The notes: generated by a model from the sequence alone, not told the origin. Counted from the stretch's first letter, positions 44,503-54,213 are shown. The stretch: DNA of 55,527 nucleotides from Mycobacterium sp. (GCF_004298145.1 NZ_SCRH01000029.1:1-55527); one strand, 5' to 3'. Translations and numbers: made by a program.

Positions 44503-45132
44503 ATGGCGCCGCCGGCAACATCGGTGTGGCTGATTGCCGGGTATTCCCTGGCCCTGCTGGCCGTCGGCTGGAGTTTCGACGTCATGGCGCGCCGGGCGTC
44601 CGCGCACGCGGCGCGCTGGCGCACAGGCCAATTCACCTACCGACCCGACCATGACGCATGGATATGTCCGCAGGATCATTGGCTGTGGCCGACGTCATTC
44701 GATCCGAAGCACCGGGTGATGCGGTATCGCGCGCTGCCGGTCGTGTGTAACAGCTGCCCCGTCAAATCCGACTGCACCACCTCCGACCACGGCCGCGAAA
44801 TAAGCCGCGAGGTCGACCCGTGGCCGCATTCGGATGCCGGCCGGTTCCACCGCGGGATCGCCTGCTGCGTGGCCGCATTGGGGATCGTCTTGCCGGTGGC
44901 CACGTTGATCGCCAACCACTCGGCCGCCGACGCGCTGGTCTTGGCCGCGACCGTGCTGATCGTCGCGCTGCTCGGAGTACCGCTCGTCCGCCACCTGTGG
45001 AACACTCCGTCCAACGCCCCCGAATACCTGCCGCACCGCACCGCGATCGAGGACCAGGCGGCCGCCGCGATCGACCGGTATTCCACCCGCTGGGGCGGCG
45101 GATGGAAAAACAAGGAGGACAACGCGACATGA
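44503..45132 (+). CDS. Membrane protein with four-cysteine motif, norB-linked
   Basis: A 209-residue protein I cannot assign. N-terminal span SVWLIAGYSLALLAVGWSF, a soluble part with cysteines in AWICPQDHW and VVCNSCPVKSDCTTSDHG (a possible metal or Fe-S site), then two spans (GIACCVAALGIVLPVATLIA; ALVLAATVLIVALLGVPLV) and a hydrophilic tail. Its ATG is 2 bp past the norB stop and its end overlaps the slipin gene by 4 bp, so it is co-translated with both. It may help assemble or feed electrons to the NO reductase. Confidence 0.75.
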   Translation: MAPPATSVWLIAGYSLALLAVGWSFDVMARRASAHAARWRTGQFTYRPDHDAWICPQDHWLWPTSFDPKHRVMRYRALPVVCNSCPVKSDCTTSDHGREISREVDPWPHSDAGRFHRGIACCVAALGIVLPVATLIANHSAADALVLAATVLIVALLGVPLVRHLWNTPSNAPEYLPHRTAIEDQAAAAIDRYSTRWGGGWKNKEDNAT

Positions 45133-45926
45133 CCACCCTCGTGATCGGCCTCATCGCCGCCGGGATCGTTGTGCTGGTGGTGCTCGCGACGTGGTCGCTG
45201 GCGGTGCTACGTGAGTACGAACGCGGAGTTGTGTTCCGGATGGGGCATGTGCGTCCGTTGTACCGCCCCGGACTGCGGCTTCTTGTTCCGCTTGTGGACA
45301 AGATGATTCGCGTCGACCAACGCCTGGTAACGCTCACCATTCCGCCGCAGGAGGTGATCACCCGCGACAACGTGCCGGCCCGTGTCAACGCCGTCGTGAT
45401 GTTCCAGGTGACCGATCCACTGAAAGCGATTCTGGCAGTGGAAAACTACGCCGTTGCCACCTCGCAGATCGCCCAGACGACGCTGCGATCGCTGCTGGGC
45501 CGGGCGGACCTGGACACGCTGCTCGCGCACCGCGAGGACCTCAACAGCGATCTGCGTACGATCATCGAGAAGCAGACCGAGCCCTGGGGTATTCAGGTCC
45601 GCGTGGTGGAGATCAAAGACGTCGAAATCCCCGAGTCGATGCAGCGGGCGATGGCCCGCGAGGCCGAGGCCGAACGCGAACGCCGCGCCAAAGTCATCAA
45701 CGCGCGCGGCGAGCTGCAGGCATCGGAGGAACTGCGCCAGGCCGCCGAGACCCTGTCGAAGAGCCCGGCCTCGCTGCAATTGCGCTACCTGCAGACGCTG
45801 TTGGAGCTGGGGGCGGATCAGAACTCGACCGTCGTCTTCCCGTTGCCGGTCGACATCATCACGCCGTTCCTGCGGAACCCGGAGATGCTGCGGGGTGTGG
45901 TCGACAACCTCAACCATCGCGGGTGA
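45129..45926 (+). CDS. Slipin/SPFH (band 7) membrane protein
   Basis: A 265-residue stomatin-like protein. One N-terminal span (LIAAGIVVLVVLATWSLAVL), then the SPFH domain: REYERGVVFRMGHVRPLYRP, PPQEVITRDNVPARVNAVV, TTLRSLLGRADLDTLLAHRE, and a helical C-terminus with EAEAERERRAKVINARGE. Such proteins organise membrane complexes or control their proteolysis, usually with an NfeD partner, which is absent here. The ATG at 45129 overlaps the preceding stop (ATGA). The operon link suggests it scaffolds the NO reductase. Confidence 0.92.
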   Translation: MTTLVIGLIAAGIVVLVVLATWSLAVLREYERGVVFRMGHVRPLYRPGLRLLVPLVDKMIRVDQRLVTLTIPPQEVITRDNVPARVNAVVMFQVTDPLKAILAVENYAVATSQIAQTTLRSLLGRADLDTLLAHREDLNSDLRTIIEKQTEPWGIQVRVVEIKDVEIPESMQRAMAREAEAERERRAKVINARGELQASEELRQAAETLSKSPASLQLRYLQTLLELGADQNSTVVFPLPVDIITPFLRNPEMLRGVVDNLNHRG

Positions 45927-45953
45927 CGATGCCCGCGGCGGGCTGGTGTGCCC

Positions 45954-46310
45954 CTAGCCCGCCGGTGGCTCCTGCGGCCCGGGCGCAGCGGGCGGCACCG
46001 GCGGAGCGATTCTCCAGTTGTCCGGATTCTTCGGCGAATACAGCACCGGAAACAGCTGGCCGATGGTCGGCCATTGATTCACGTCGACGGCCATGCGCTG
46101 ATACACCGCGTGTTCGTTGACGGAGGGACCGTTGATCACTCCGGCGATGGTGACGAATTGCTCCCCGGTGGCGTCGGGTCGCGGGCTGACTCCGGTCACC
46201 AGCAGCGTGCCGCTCAGCAGCTCACCGCGAGGGCCACGCGGCACGAAGCGCTGGACGAGGAATACCGCCAACACGGCCACCAGCAGGAGCAGCAGTCCAA
46301 ATTCCCACAT
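45954..46310 (-). CDS. Small membrane-anchored hypothetical protein
   Basis: A 118-residue protein with an N-terminal anchor ([20 protein letters not shown]), a compact domain ([52 protein letters not shown]) and a Pro-rich tail. The ATG at 46310 is 23 bp from the divergent hisN start. I recognise it only as a type of conserved mycobacterial protein; function unknown. Confidence 0.75.
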   Translation of the reverse strand: MWEFGLLLLLVAVLAVFLVQRFVPRGPRGELLSGTLLVTGVSPRPDATGEQFVTIAGVINGPSVNEHAVYQRMAVDVNQWPTIGQLFPVLYSPKNPDNWRIAPPVPPAAPGPQEPPAG

Positions 46311-46333
46311 GCCGCCATGGTAGGACTGCTGGC

Positions 46334-47122
46334 GTGACCCACGACGATCTGGCGCTGGCGCTGCTGCTGGCCGACCGCGCGGACGCGTTGACTTCCTCCC
46401 GATTCGGCGCGCTGGACCTGCGCATCGAGACAAAGCCGGACCTGACGCCGGTGACCGACGCCGACCGCGCGGTCGAAACCGAGCTGCGGGAGGTGCTCGC
46501 GCGCGAACGGCCGAACGACAGCATCGTCGGCGAAGAGTTCGGCGGAGACACCGCGTTCACCGGGCGGCAGTGGATCATCGACCCGATCGACGGCACCAAG
46601 AACTTCGTTCGCGGGGTGCCGGTCTGGGCCAGTTTGATCGCGTTGCTGCAGGACGGCGTCCCCGTCGTCGGCGCCGTAAGCGCCCCGGCGCTGCAGCGCC
46701 GGTGGTGGGCCGCGCACGGCCAGGGCGCGTTCGTCGCGATCAATGGCGCGCCGCCGCGACGATTGTCGGTTTCCTCAGTGGCGCAACTGAGTTCGGCGAG
46801 CCTTTCGTTCTCGAGCCTGACCGGATGGGCACAGCGCGGCGTGCGGGACCGCTTCATCGCGCTGACCGACGCGGTGTGGCGGGTGCGCGCATTCGGCGAC
46901 TTCCTGTCCTACTGCCTGGTGGCCGAAGGGGCGGTCGACATCGCCGCGGAACCGGAAGTGTCGGTATGGGATCTCGCCGCGCTGGACATCCTGGTGCGCG
47001 AAGCGGGCGGGACGCTGACGGCGCTCGACGGGACCGCGGGGCCGCACCGAGGTAGCGCCGTGGCCACCAACGGCCTGCTGCAGCAGCAGGTTCTCGACGC
47101 CCTCGCGGCGACGCCGCTGTGA
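46334..47122 (+). CDS. hisN: Histidinol-phosphatase, inositol monophosphatase family
   Basis: A 262-residue Mg-dependent phosphatase. The metal motifs are [23 protein letters not shown] and the late [17 protein letters not shown]. It corresponds to Rv3137 of M. tuberculosis, reported as the histidinol-phosphatase (HisN) of histidine synthesis. The GTG at 46334 is used. It lies just upstream of the fadE24-fadE23 pair as in M. tuberculosis, although a pflA-like gene between them is missing. Confidence 0.88.
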   Translation: MTHDDLALALLLADRADALTSSRFGALDLRIETKPDLTPVTDADRAVETELREVLARERPNDSIVGEEFGGDTAFTGRQWIIDPIDGTKNFVRGVPVWASLIALLQDGVPVVGAVSAPALQRRWWAAHGQGAFVAINGAPPRRLSVSSVAQLSSASLSFSSLTGWAQRGVRDRFIALTDAVWRVRAFGDFLSYCLVAEGAVDIAAEPEVSVWDLAALDILVREAGGTLTALDGTAGPHRGSAVATNGLLQQQVLDALAATPL

Positions 47123-47145
47123 ATTAGTTAACAAGTGTTCTCTCT

Positions 47146-47167
47146 GATCTTACTCCGGAGTAAGATC
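47146..47167. promoter_or_regulatory. Perfect 22-bp palindrome upstream of fadE24
   Basis: The half-site GATCTTACTCC (47146-47156) is followed directly by its exact complement GGAGTAAGATC (47157-47167). It lies 41 bp before the fadE24 ATG and 24 bp after hisN. With no loop it is a protein-binding site rather than a terminator; a TetR-type regulator is likely. Confidence 0.85.
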
Positions 47168-47207
47168 GGCCCTATCCGCCTGCCCAACAACCTGAGGCCG
47201 CTGACAC

Positions 47208-48605
47208 ATGACCGATTCCGGTTCCCCACGAACAACCGCCCGACCACGCGCCAAACGGGGCGACCGCAAATCCGGGGTCGGGCTGCAACCGCACAAACGC
47301 ACCGGCATCGATATCGCCATCGCGCTGCTCACCCCGCTCGTCGGGCAGCAGTTCCTGGACAAATACCATCTGCGCGACCCGCTCAACCGCGGCCTGCGCT
47401 ACGGCACGAAGACAATCTTCTCCACGGCCGCCACGGCTTCACGTCAGTTCAAGCGGGTCCAGAACCTGCGCGGCGGGCCGACCCGACTCAAGTCCAGCGG
47501 CAAGGACTACTTCGACCTGACGCCCGACGACGACCAGAAGATGATCGTCGAGACCCTCGATGAATTCGCCGAAGAAGTGCTGCGGCCCGCGGCGCACGAC
47601 GCCGACGAAGCGGCGACCTACCCGCGCGACCTGATCGCCAAGGCCGCCGAACTGGGCATCACGGCGATCAACATTCCCGAGGATTTCGACGGCATCGCCG
47701 CGCACCGCTCCAGCGTGACCAACGTGCTGGTCGCCGAGGCGCTGGCCTACGGCGACATGGGCCTGGCACTGCCGCTGCTGGCCCCGGGCGGCGTCGCCTC
47801 CGCGCTGACCCATTGGGGCAGCGCCGACCAGCAGGCCACCTACCTGCCGGAGTTCTCCGGCGAGAACGTGCCACAGGCCTGCGTGGCCATCGCCGAACCG
47901 CAACCGCTGTTCGACCCCACCCGGCTGAAGACGACCGCGGTGCGCACCCCGAGTGGGTACCGCCTCGACGGGGTGAAGTCGTTGGTCCCGGCGGCGGCCG
48001 ACGCCGAGCTCTTCATCATCGGTGCCCAGCTGGACGGCAAGCCGGCCTTGTTCATCGTCGAGTCGTCGGCGAAAGGCCTCACCGTGAAGGCGGATCCGAG
48101 CATGGGGATCCGTGCGGCGGCCCTGGGGCACGTCGAACTCTGCGGGGTGTCGGTACCGCTGGGCGCCCGGCTCGGCGAGGACGAAGCCACCGACCAGGAC
48201 TACTCCGAGGCGATCGCGCTGTCGCGGCTGGGCTGGGCTGCGCTGACCGTCGGCACGTCGCATGCCGTGCTCGACTATGTCGTCCCGTATGTGAAGGAAC
48301 GCGAGGCCTTCGGTGAGCCGATCGCCCATCGCCAGGCGGTGGCCTTCATGTGCGCCAACATCGCCATCGAATTGGACGGGCTGCGGCTGATCACCTGGCG
48401 CGGCGCGGCGCGTGCCGAACAGGGCTTGCCGTTCATCCGCGAAGCGGCGCTGGCCAAGCGGCTCGGCGCCGATAAGGGCATGCAGATCGGCCTGGACGGC
48501 GTTCAGCTGCTCGGCGGCCACGGCTACATCAAGGAGCACCCGGTCGAGCGCTGGTACCGCGACCTGCGGGCCATCGGTGTCGCCGAGGGCGTCGTCGTCA
48601 TCTAA
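47208..48605 (+). CDS. fadE24: Acyl-CoA dehydrogenase FadE24
   Basis: A 465-residue acyl-CoA dehydrogenase-fold protein with an N-terminal extension of about 100 residues typical of FadE24 (Rv3139). Family segments: DDDQKMIVETLDEFAEEVLR, AAELGITAINIPEDFDG, and VQLLGGHGYIKEHPVERWYR at the C-terminus. The YIKEHPVERWYRDLRAIGV portion is the usual FAD/dimer end. It precedes fadE23 by 32 bp. Together they probably form a heteromeric dehydrogenase, as for several mycobacterial FadE pairs; the substrate is not established. Confidence 0.93.
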   Translation: MTDSGSPRTTARPRAKRGDRKSGVGLQPHKRTGIDIAIALLTPLVGQQFLDKYHLRDPLNRGLRYGTKTIFSTAATASRQFKRVQNLRGGPTRLKSSGKDYFDLTPDDDQKMIVETLDEFAEEVLRPAAHDADEAATYPRDLIAKAAELGITAINIPEDFDGIAAHRSSVTNVLVAEALAYGDMGLALPLLAPGGVASALTHWGSADQQATYLPEFSGENVPQACVAIAEPQPLFDPTRLKTTAVRTPSGYRLDGVKSLVPAAADAELFIIGAQLDGKPALFIVESSAKGLTVKADPSMGIRAAALGHVELCGVSVPLGARLGEDEATDQDYSEAIALSRLGWAALTVGTSHAVLDYVVPYVKEREAFGEPIAHRQAVAFMCANIAIELDGLRLITWRGAARAEQGLPFIREAALAKRLGADKGMQIGLDGVQLLGGHGYIKEHPVERWYRDLRAIGVAEGVVVI

Positions 48606-48637
48606 GTCATTGTCTAATCCGAGCTGAAAGTTCAATC

Positions 48638-49843
48638 ATGGCAATCAATCTGGAACTACCCTGCAAGATGCAAGCGGTGACCACCAAGACACATCAGGGT
48701 GCCGCTGAGCTGATGCGGCCGATCGCCCGCAAGTACGACCTCAAGGAACACGCATATCCGGTCGAGCTCGACACCCTGTTCAGCCTTTTCGAAGGGGCCT
48801 CGGAGTCAATCGAATTCGCGGGAGCGAACGCCCTGGGCGGTGAGGACGAAGAGCGGGACAAGAACCACAACGGCGCGAACATGGCCGCACTGCTACAGAC
48901 GCTGGAGGCCAGCTGGGGTGACCTCGCGATGATGCTGTCGGTCCCCTACCAGGGGCTGGGCAACGCCGCCATCTCCGCGGTCGCCAACGAGGAGCAGTTG
49001 CAGCGCCTGGGCAAGGTGTGGGCGGCGATGGCGATCACCGAACCCGGCTTCGGGTCGGACTCGGCGGCGGTCGCGACGACCGCCACTCTGGACGGCGACG
49101 AGTACGTGATCAACGGCGAGAAGATCTTCGTCACCGCCGGGTCACGCGCCACCCACATCGTGGTGTGGGCCACGCTGGACAAATCACAGGGCCGCGCGGC
49201 GATCAAGTCGTTCGTCGTGCCGCGCGAGCACCCGGGGGTCACGGTCGAACGACTCGAGCACAAGCTCGGCATCAAGGGTTCCGACACCGCGGCCATCCGG
49301 TTCGACAACGCCCGCATTCCGAAGGAAAACCTGCTCGGCAACCCCGAAATCGTGGTCGGCAAAGGCTTTTCCGGCGTCATGGAGACCTTTGACAACACCC
49401 GGCCCATCGTCGCCGCCATGGCCGTCGGTGTGGGCCGCGCCGCGCTGGAGGAGATTCGCAAGATCCTCACCGAGGCCGGCGTCCAGATCTCCTACGACAA
49501 ACCCTCGCACGCCCAGAGCGCGGCGGCATCGGAGTTCTTGCGGATGGAAGCCGACTGGGAGGCCAGCTACCTGCTGTCGTTGCGGGCGGCGTGGCAGGCC
49601 GACAACAGGATCCCCAACTCCAAAGAAGCGTCGATGAGCAAGGCCAAGGCCGGCCGAATGGCCACCGACGTCACCCTCAAAACCGTCGAATTGGCTGGCA
49701 CCGCAGGCTATTCCGAGCAGTCACTGCTGGAGAAATGGGCGCGCGACTCGAAGATCCTGGACATCTTCGAGGGCACCCAACAGATCCAGCAGCTGGTGGT
49801 CGCGCGCCGGCTGCTGGGCCTGTCGTCGGCCGAACTCAGGTAG
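48638..49843 (+). CDS. fadE23: Acyl-CoA dehydrogenase FadE23
   Basis: A 401-residue acyl-CoA dehydrogenase. FAD-binding stretch AAMAITEPGFGSDSAAVATT, then INGEKIFVTAGSRATHIVVW, and the C-terminal IFEGTQQIQQLVVARRLLG. It matches Rv3140. It is in an operon with fadE24, under the 22-bp palindrome. The next gene converges from the right, so the operon ends here. Confidence 0.95.
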   Translation: MAINLELPCKMQAVTTKTHQGAAELMRPIARKYDLKEHAYPVELDTLFSLFEGASESIEFAGANALGGEDEERDKNHNGANMAALLQTLEASWGDLAMMLSVPYQGLGNAAISAVANEEQLQRLGKVWAAMAITEPGFGSDSAAVATTATLDGDEYVINGEKIFVTAGSRATHIVVWATLDKSQGRAAIKSFVVPREHPGVTVERLEHKLGIKGSDTAAIRFDNARIPKENLLGNPEIVVGKGFSGVMETFDNTRPIVAAMAVGVGRAALEEIRKILTEAGVQISYDKPSHAQSAAASEFLRMEADWEASYLLSLRAAWQADNRIPNSKEASMSKAKAGRMATDVTLKTVELAGTAGYSEQSLLEKWARDSKILDIFEGTQQIQQLVVARRLLGLSSAELR

Positions 49844-49937
49844 CTCTCGGGCCGCGCTTTCCGTTGTGCGCCGGACGTGCGACCACCGCGAAATTCGGGC
49901 GGCTGTTTTTTCGCAGTGAGTACACGTTGGGCGAGAA

Positions 49938-50795
49938 CTACGCGGCGATCGCGTTCAGCTGTTCGCGGGCCTCGTCGTCCAGCTCGATCGCGGCGACGTC
50001 GACGTTCTCCTCCAGATGACGCACCGACGAGGTACCAGGGATCAGCAGCACATTGGAGGCCACGCCCAGCGTCCAGGCCAACGCGACCTGAGCCGGTGTG
50101 CGACCGAGGCGCCGCGCGATCTCCTGAACCACCTCGTGGCTGAGTACCGGATTGGGCTGCATGAACGCCGCGCCCAGCGGGAAGAACGGAACGAAGGCGA
50201 TCCCCCGCTTCGCGCATTCCTCGAGCACCACGGCCGATTCCTGGTGGACCAGGTTGAATGCGTTTTGCACACAGGCGATTTCGGTGCGCTCGCACGCACG
50301 CACCAGCTGCTCACGGCTGACGTTGCTCAACCCGATTCCGCCGATCAATCCCGCGTCGCGCGCCCCGATCATGGCCGATAACTGGTCGTCGAACAGCCGG
50401 TCGGCGCCGTTGCTTTCGAACACCCGCAGGTTCACCACGGCCAGCCGCTCGACACCGAGACTGCGCAGGTTCGTTTCGATGTCGCGGCGCAACTCGGCCG
50501 GATCGCCGGCCGGCAGCCAGGCACCGTTCTCGTCGCGGCGCCCGCCGACCTTGCTGACCAGCGCCAGGTTCTGCGGGTACGGGTGAAGCGCCGCGCGGAT
50601 CAACTCGTTGGCGACGCCAGGTCCATAGAAGTGGGCGGTGTCGATGTGATCGACGCCGAGTTCGGCCGCGCGCCGCAGCACGGCCAGCGCTTCGTCGCGG
50701 TCGCGCGGCGGGCCGAACGCGTTCGGCCCGGGCAACTGCATGGCGCCGAAGCCGACGCGGTTGACCGAAAACTCACCGAGTGGAAAGGGATCCAT
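49938..50795 (-). CDS. Aldo/keto reductase family oxidoreductase
   Basis: A 285-residue (beta/alpha)8 NADPH-dependent reductase. Catalytic residues: Asp and Tyr in VDHIDTAHFYGPG, Lys in NLALVSKVGGRRD. Cofactor-binding end: LLIPGTSSVRHLEENVDVAA. The position of the usual catalytic His is occupied by Asn in LAVVNLRVFES, as in some AKR subfamilies. The ATG at 50795 is well placed. Substrate unknown; probable carbonyl detoxification. Confidence 0.92.
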   Translation of the reverse strand: MDPFPLGEFSVNRVGFGAMQLPGPNAFGPPRDRDEALAVLRRAAELGVDHIDTAHFYGPGVANELIRAALHPYPQNLALVSKVGGRRDENGAWLPAGDPAELRRDIETNLRSLGVERLAVVNLRVFESNGADRLFDDQLSAMIGARDAGLIGGIGLSNVSREQLVRACERTEIACVQNAFNLVHQESAVVLEECAKRGIAFVPFFPLGAAFMQPNPVLSHEVVQEIARRLGRTPAQVALAWTLGVASNVLLIPGTSSVRHLEENVDVAAIELDDEAREQLNAIAA

Positions 50796-51060
50796 ACCGT
50801 GAGGTTAGCGTCGAAGGATGGACGCGTTTCACGCGCTCGGTGCGCGACGAACGCCTCACCGCGGCGATGAGCGTGCGGGCACTGATCGACGGGGCCTTGC
50901 CGATACCGGCGGTCAACCTTGTGCTCGTGCACGCAGACTCCGCACCCTATGCCGGGCGGACATGCACGCGAATGCGCGCGGAAATGTGCGTTAACCCGCC
51001 ACCGCGGACAGCCGCTCGGTGTAGTTTGCTGCTGGGGTGGGCTAGGTTGAGGAGCCAGCC

Positions 51061-52440
51061 GTGTCTGAGGTCGATTATTGCGTGGTCGGAGCGGGATTCG
51101 CGGGCCTGACGGCCGCGTTGCGGCTCCAGCGGGCGGGCCAGTCGGTGGCCTTGCTGGAGGCGCGTGACCGGGTCGGTGGCCGCACCTTCACCGAGACCCG
51201 CCCGGACGGGACGTGGATCGATCGCGGCGGCGCGTGGATCGGCCCGGGCCAGGACCGGATCTACGCGCTGATGAACGAGTTCGGCGTGCCGGAGTACAAG
51301 CAGCACAACGACGGCGACGCCATGATGATCGTCGGCGGCAAGAAGCACCGCTACGGCGGCACCATCCCCTGGACGATGAGCCCGTGGGCCGTCACCAACC
51401 TTGGCCTCGGCTTGATGTCGTTCGAGCGAATGTCCAAATCAATACCGCGCGAAGCCCCCTGGGAGGCAACGGAAGCCGCCGAGTGGGACCGGATCAGTCT
51501 GGGCGCGTGGATCGAGAAGAACACGATGTCGAGGCAGGCCCGCGAGATGCTGGACATGGCCCTGGCCGGCCTGTACACGTCGGCAGGGTCGGAGACGTCG
51601 TTGCTGTGGGCGTTGCTGCAGACGGGGTCCGCCGGCGGCCCGACCTTCGCCATTTCCGGCAAGGGTGGCTCGCAGGACGCCCGCCCCGTCGGCGGGATGG
51701 GCGCCATCTACCGCCAGGTCGCCGCCGAGCTCGGCGAAGCGGTGCACCTGTCGCAGCCGGTCCGGCAGATCGCCCAGGATGCCGAGGGTGTCACGGTCAG
51801 CGCGGACGGCCTGACGGTGCGGGCGCGGCGGGTCATCGTCGCGATCCCGCTGGCCATCGCCACCTCGATCGTCTACGAGCCGACGCTGCCGGTGGATCGA
51901 GCCTTGCTGCACCAGCGCATGCCGAGCGGTGCCGTCGTCAAGATCTCGGTCGTCTACGACGACCCGTTCTGGCGCGCCGACGGGCTGTGCGGCCAGTCGG
52001 CCGCGCCGGGATCCCCGGCCACCCTGACCATCGACGCCTGCACGGACACCGGAAACCCGGGGGTCATGTGCGTCATCACCGAGGGACCCGCGGCACGGCG
52101 GCTGAGCGGGCTCGACGAGGCCGAGCGCAAAGCGGTGATCATCGGTGAGCTCGTTGATCGCTTCGGGAGCAAGGCGAACGACCACCGCGAATTTCACGAA
52201 CAAAACTGGACGATGGAGCGCTATTCCGGCGGCGGCATGATCAGCCACGCCCCCACCGGCGTGCTGACCGAATTCGGTTACACCCTGCGCGAACCCTGTG
52301 GTCGCATCCACTGGGCCGGCACCGAGAGCTCGGCCGTCATGTGCGGGTGGATCGACGGTGCGATTCGCTCGGGCGAGCGCGCCGCGGCCGAGGTGACCGC
52401 AGCCGACACGGCCGCCGTCGTGGCCTCGAGCGTCGACTAG
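51061..52440 (+). CDS. aofH: Flavin-containing monoamine oxidase (Rv3170-like)
   Basis: A 459-residue FAD amine oxidase. The N-terminal FAD loop is YCVVGAGFAGLTAALRLQRA with RDRVGGRTFTE; the C-terminal FAD-binding part is IHWAGTESSAVMCGWIDGAI. Homologue of Rv3170 (AofH). It oxidises amines to aldehydes with release of H2O2 and ammonia. The start is a GTG at 51061 with GAGGAG ten bases upstream. It stands alone; the 265 bp upstream hold no clear gene. Confidence 0.9.
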   Translation: MSEVDYCVVGAGFAGLTAALRLQRAGQSVALLEARDRVGGRTFTETRPDGTWIDRGGAWIGPGQDRIYALMNEFGVPEYKQHNDGDAMMIVGGKKHRYGGTIPWTMSPWAVTNLGLGLMSFERMSKSIPREAPWEATEAAEWDRISLGAWIEKNTMSRQAREMLDMALAGLYTSAGSETSLLWALLQTGSAGGPTFAISGKGGSQDARPVGGMGAIYRQVAAELGEAVHLSQPVRQIAQDAEGVTVSADGLTVRARRVIVAIPLAIATSIVYEPTLPVDRALLHQRMPSGAVVKISVVYDDPFWRADGLCGQSAAPGSPATLTIDACTDTGNPGVMCVITEGPAARRLSGLDEAERKAVIIGELVDRFGSKANDHREFHEQNWTMERYSGGGMISHAPTGVLTEFGYTLREPCGRIHWAGTESSAVMCGWIDGAIRSGERAAAEVTAADTAAVVASSVD

Positions 52441-52558
52441 TCGTGCTGGCGGCGACCCGCTTCGCCCGGCTCCGCCGCGCTCGCGATCGGACTAGTTGGG
52501 CGCAGCGCCCGCGTTTTGGCCCAACAACTCGACGTCGGGCGAATGCGGTGCCTAGGAG

Positions 52559-53068
52559 CTAACCGGCTTGCTTGGCCGGCGGCCGGTAGAAGATGACCAG
52601 CTGACCGATGGCCCCGGCCAGGCCAAGCACCACCGAGATCAGCAGACCGTGCCAACCGTCCATCCAGTTCTTCCCGAAGACCAGGTAGTCCAGGCTGAAT
52701 TTCCCGGCGCCCAGCGTGGCCACGACCACCGCGCTGACCGCCAGCACCAGGTTGTACTCCCAGCCCTCTTTGACGATGAAGAAACCGTTGGCGCGGTGCA
52801 CCGTCCAGGCCGCGACCAGCATCAGCGAGACGAAGCCCGCCGCCGGGATCGGGGTGAGCAGCCCGGCGGCCAGGCCCAGACCGGCGGCCATTTCCGTGGA
52901 AGCCGCCACGGTGGCGTGGAACTTCCCGGGCTTCATCCCGATGCTCTCGAACCAGCGCGCGGTGCCCGGGATGCGGCCGCCGCCGAAGAACTTGTTGTAG
53001 CCATGCGCGGCCAACGTCACGCCCAACACCAGCCGCAGGATCAGTAACCCGAGGTCGTACGGAGTCAT
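52559..53068 (-). CDS. DoxX family membrane protein
   Basis: A 169-residue four-span protein: ILRLVLGVTLAAHGYNKFFG at the N-terminus, then STEMAAGLGLAAGLLTPIPA, and two later spans. DoxX proteins in mycobacteria form a membrane oxidoreductase complex with SseA and SodA in thiol/radical detoxification, though most members are uncharacterised. ATG at 53068. No sseA or sod gene lies in the window. Confidence 0.9.
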   Translation of the reverse strand: MTPYDLGLLILRLVLGVTLAAHGYNKFFGGGRIPGTARWFESIGMKPGKFHATVAASTEMAAGLGLAAGLLTPIPAAGFVSLMLVAAWTVHRANGFFIVKEGWEYNLVLAVSAVVVATLGAGKFSLDYLVFGKNWMDGWHGLLISVVLGLAGAIGQLVIFYRPPAKQAG

Positions 53069-53249
53069 AGCTGCAAACCTAGATCATCCGGTGTGGCGGG
53101 TGACAGGAGCGCCGCGCATTCACTGCTATCGGCGGACAGCCCCGCGAATCGCCGGACTTTCGGCTGCCGAGTCGCGCGGGCGCCGTTGATTCACGTCATG
53201 TAGACGCTTCCGCGTGAATTCAGGGGTGACTTCCGGTGGCCGTCGCGCA

Positions 53250-53498
53250 CGGATCCCGGGCCCCATCTACGGCGAAGAATTCGAGGCGCCGTCCAGCACA
53301 TCTACGACAGCGGCGAACCGAGCCCTGTCGCGTTCTCGCATGGTGGGGCGATCGTGCACTGGGTGTTGCCGAACGTGCGCGATCCCCACAAGTCAGTGTT
53401 CATCGGCAACCCGCTGCGCAACCTGGTCCGTGATGACCGGAGATCCGTCCGACTGCTGGGCGGTGACCGAATCGGATCCCGGTCCGCTGCCGTACTGA
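53250..53498 (+). pseudogene. Histidine phosphatase remnant, frameshifted
   Basis: Three pieces of one histidine-phosphatase C-terminal half lie in two frames: IYGEEFEA (from 53265, frame 0), then QHIYDSGEPSPVAFSHGGAI and HWVLPNVRDPHKSVFIGNPL (53291 to about 53430, frame 2), then VMTGDPSDCWAV to the stop at 53498 (frame 0 again). The second catalytic His is in FSHGGAI. The N-terminal RHG motif is missing. Two compensating indels and a lost 5' half make this a decayed gene. Confidence 0.75.
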
Positions 53499-54213
53499 GC
53501 GTGCCGAGACCTGGTGTCTCACGGCGGTGTCATAACGTCGTGATGCAACATGCTCTCCGCGCGGCAAGAATCTTCCCGTTCGCCATCGACTGCCATGTGT
53601 CGGTCCGGCGCCTGCGGTGCCGGATAGAAACCGAACCAAACATGCTGGGCCTCAACAATATTGAGCCTGCAAGGGGCTGCGGCCGCGCTTGAACTCGAAA
53701 CCCCCGGAAAATCGACCGGCCGATTCTGCACGGAGGCAGCAGCTCGGTGTGCAGTGAGGTGTCTCACAAATCCTAGTTTTCGAGATAGAGAATCTTTATA
53801 TTCGATGCATAGGCTGGTGTCCTGGTGGGCGCTAGCCTATTTCCATTCTTCGCCATCATTTCGGGCTGCCCTGGATCGCGTACCTTGCCCAGCGCTGGGC
53901 AGAACCGCGGCCGCCGCTGATGAGCGTCCCCAGCGGCGCCGCGCTGTCGACGCCCGGGATGTTGGACAACGCCTTGGATCTCGGGATCGATGGCGGCGTG
54001 GTGTCGGACTGGGCGAGTAGCACACCCCGGGGTTCGCGAGCACTACCCGGAAGCGGTCGTCAGATCCTGAAATTCCTCACGCACCATCGCCTACCGAAAA
54101 CACCGCAGGCTCAGTGACATCGGCGCAGGCGATGGTCTTCGGCAGATCTACAAAGCCATTGGGCCAACTCTGTTCACGACCTGAAAGGCCGGCCGAAAGC
54201 TTTGGCGCGTCGA
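53499..54213. other. Gene-poor region, possibly decayed coding sequence
   Basis: About 0.7 kb without a supported gene. Open frames are short and overlap on both strands, and none has a family signature. Fragments such as REHYPEAVV and SDIGAGDGLRQIYKAIG (around 54025-54170) read protein-like but in different frames, suggesting another degraded gene. I cannot name it. Confidence 0.5.

Noticed and set aside
53920..54117. A 65-residue protein starting MSVPSGAALSTPG
   Set aside because: No family match, no ribosome site and unrelated to neighbours; more likely part of decayed sequence.
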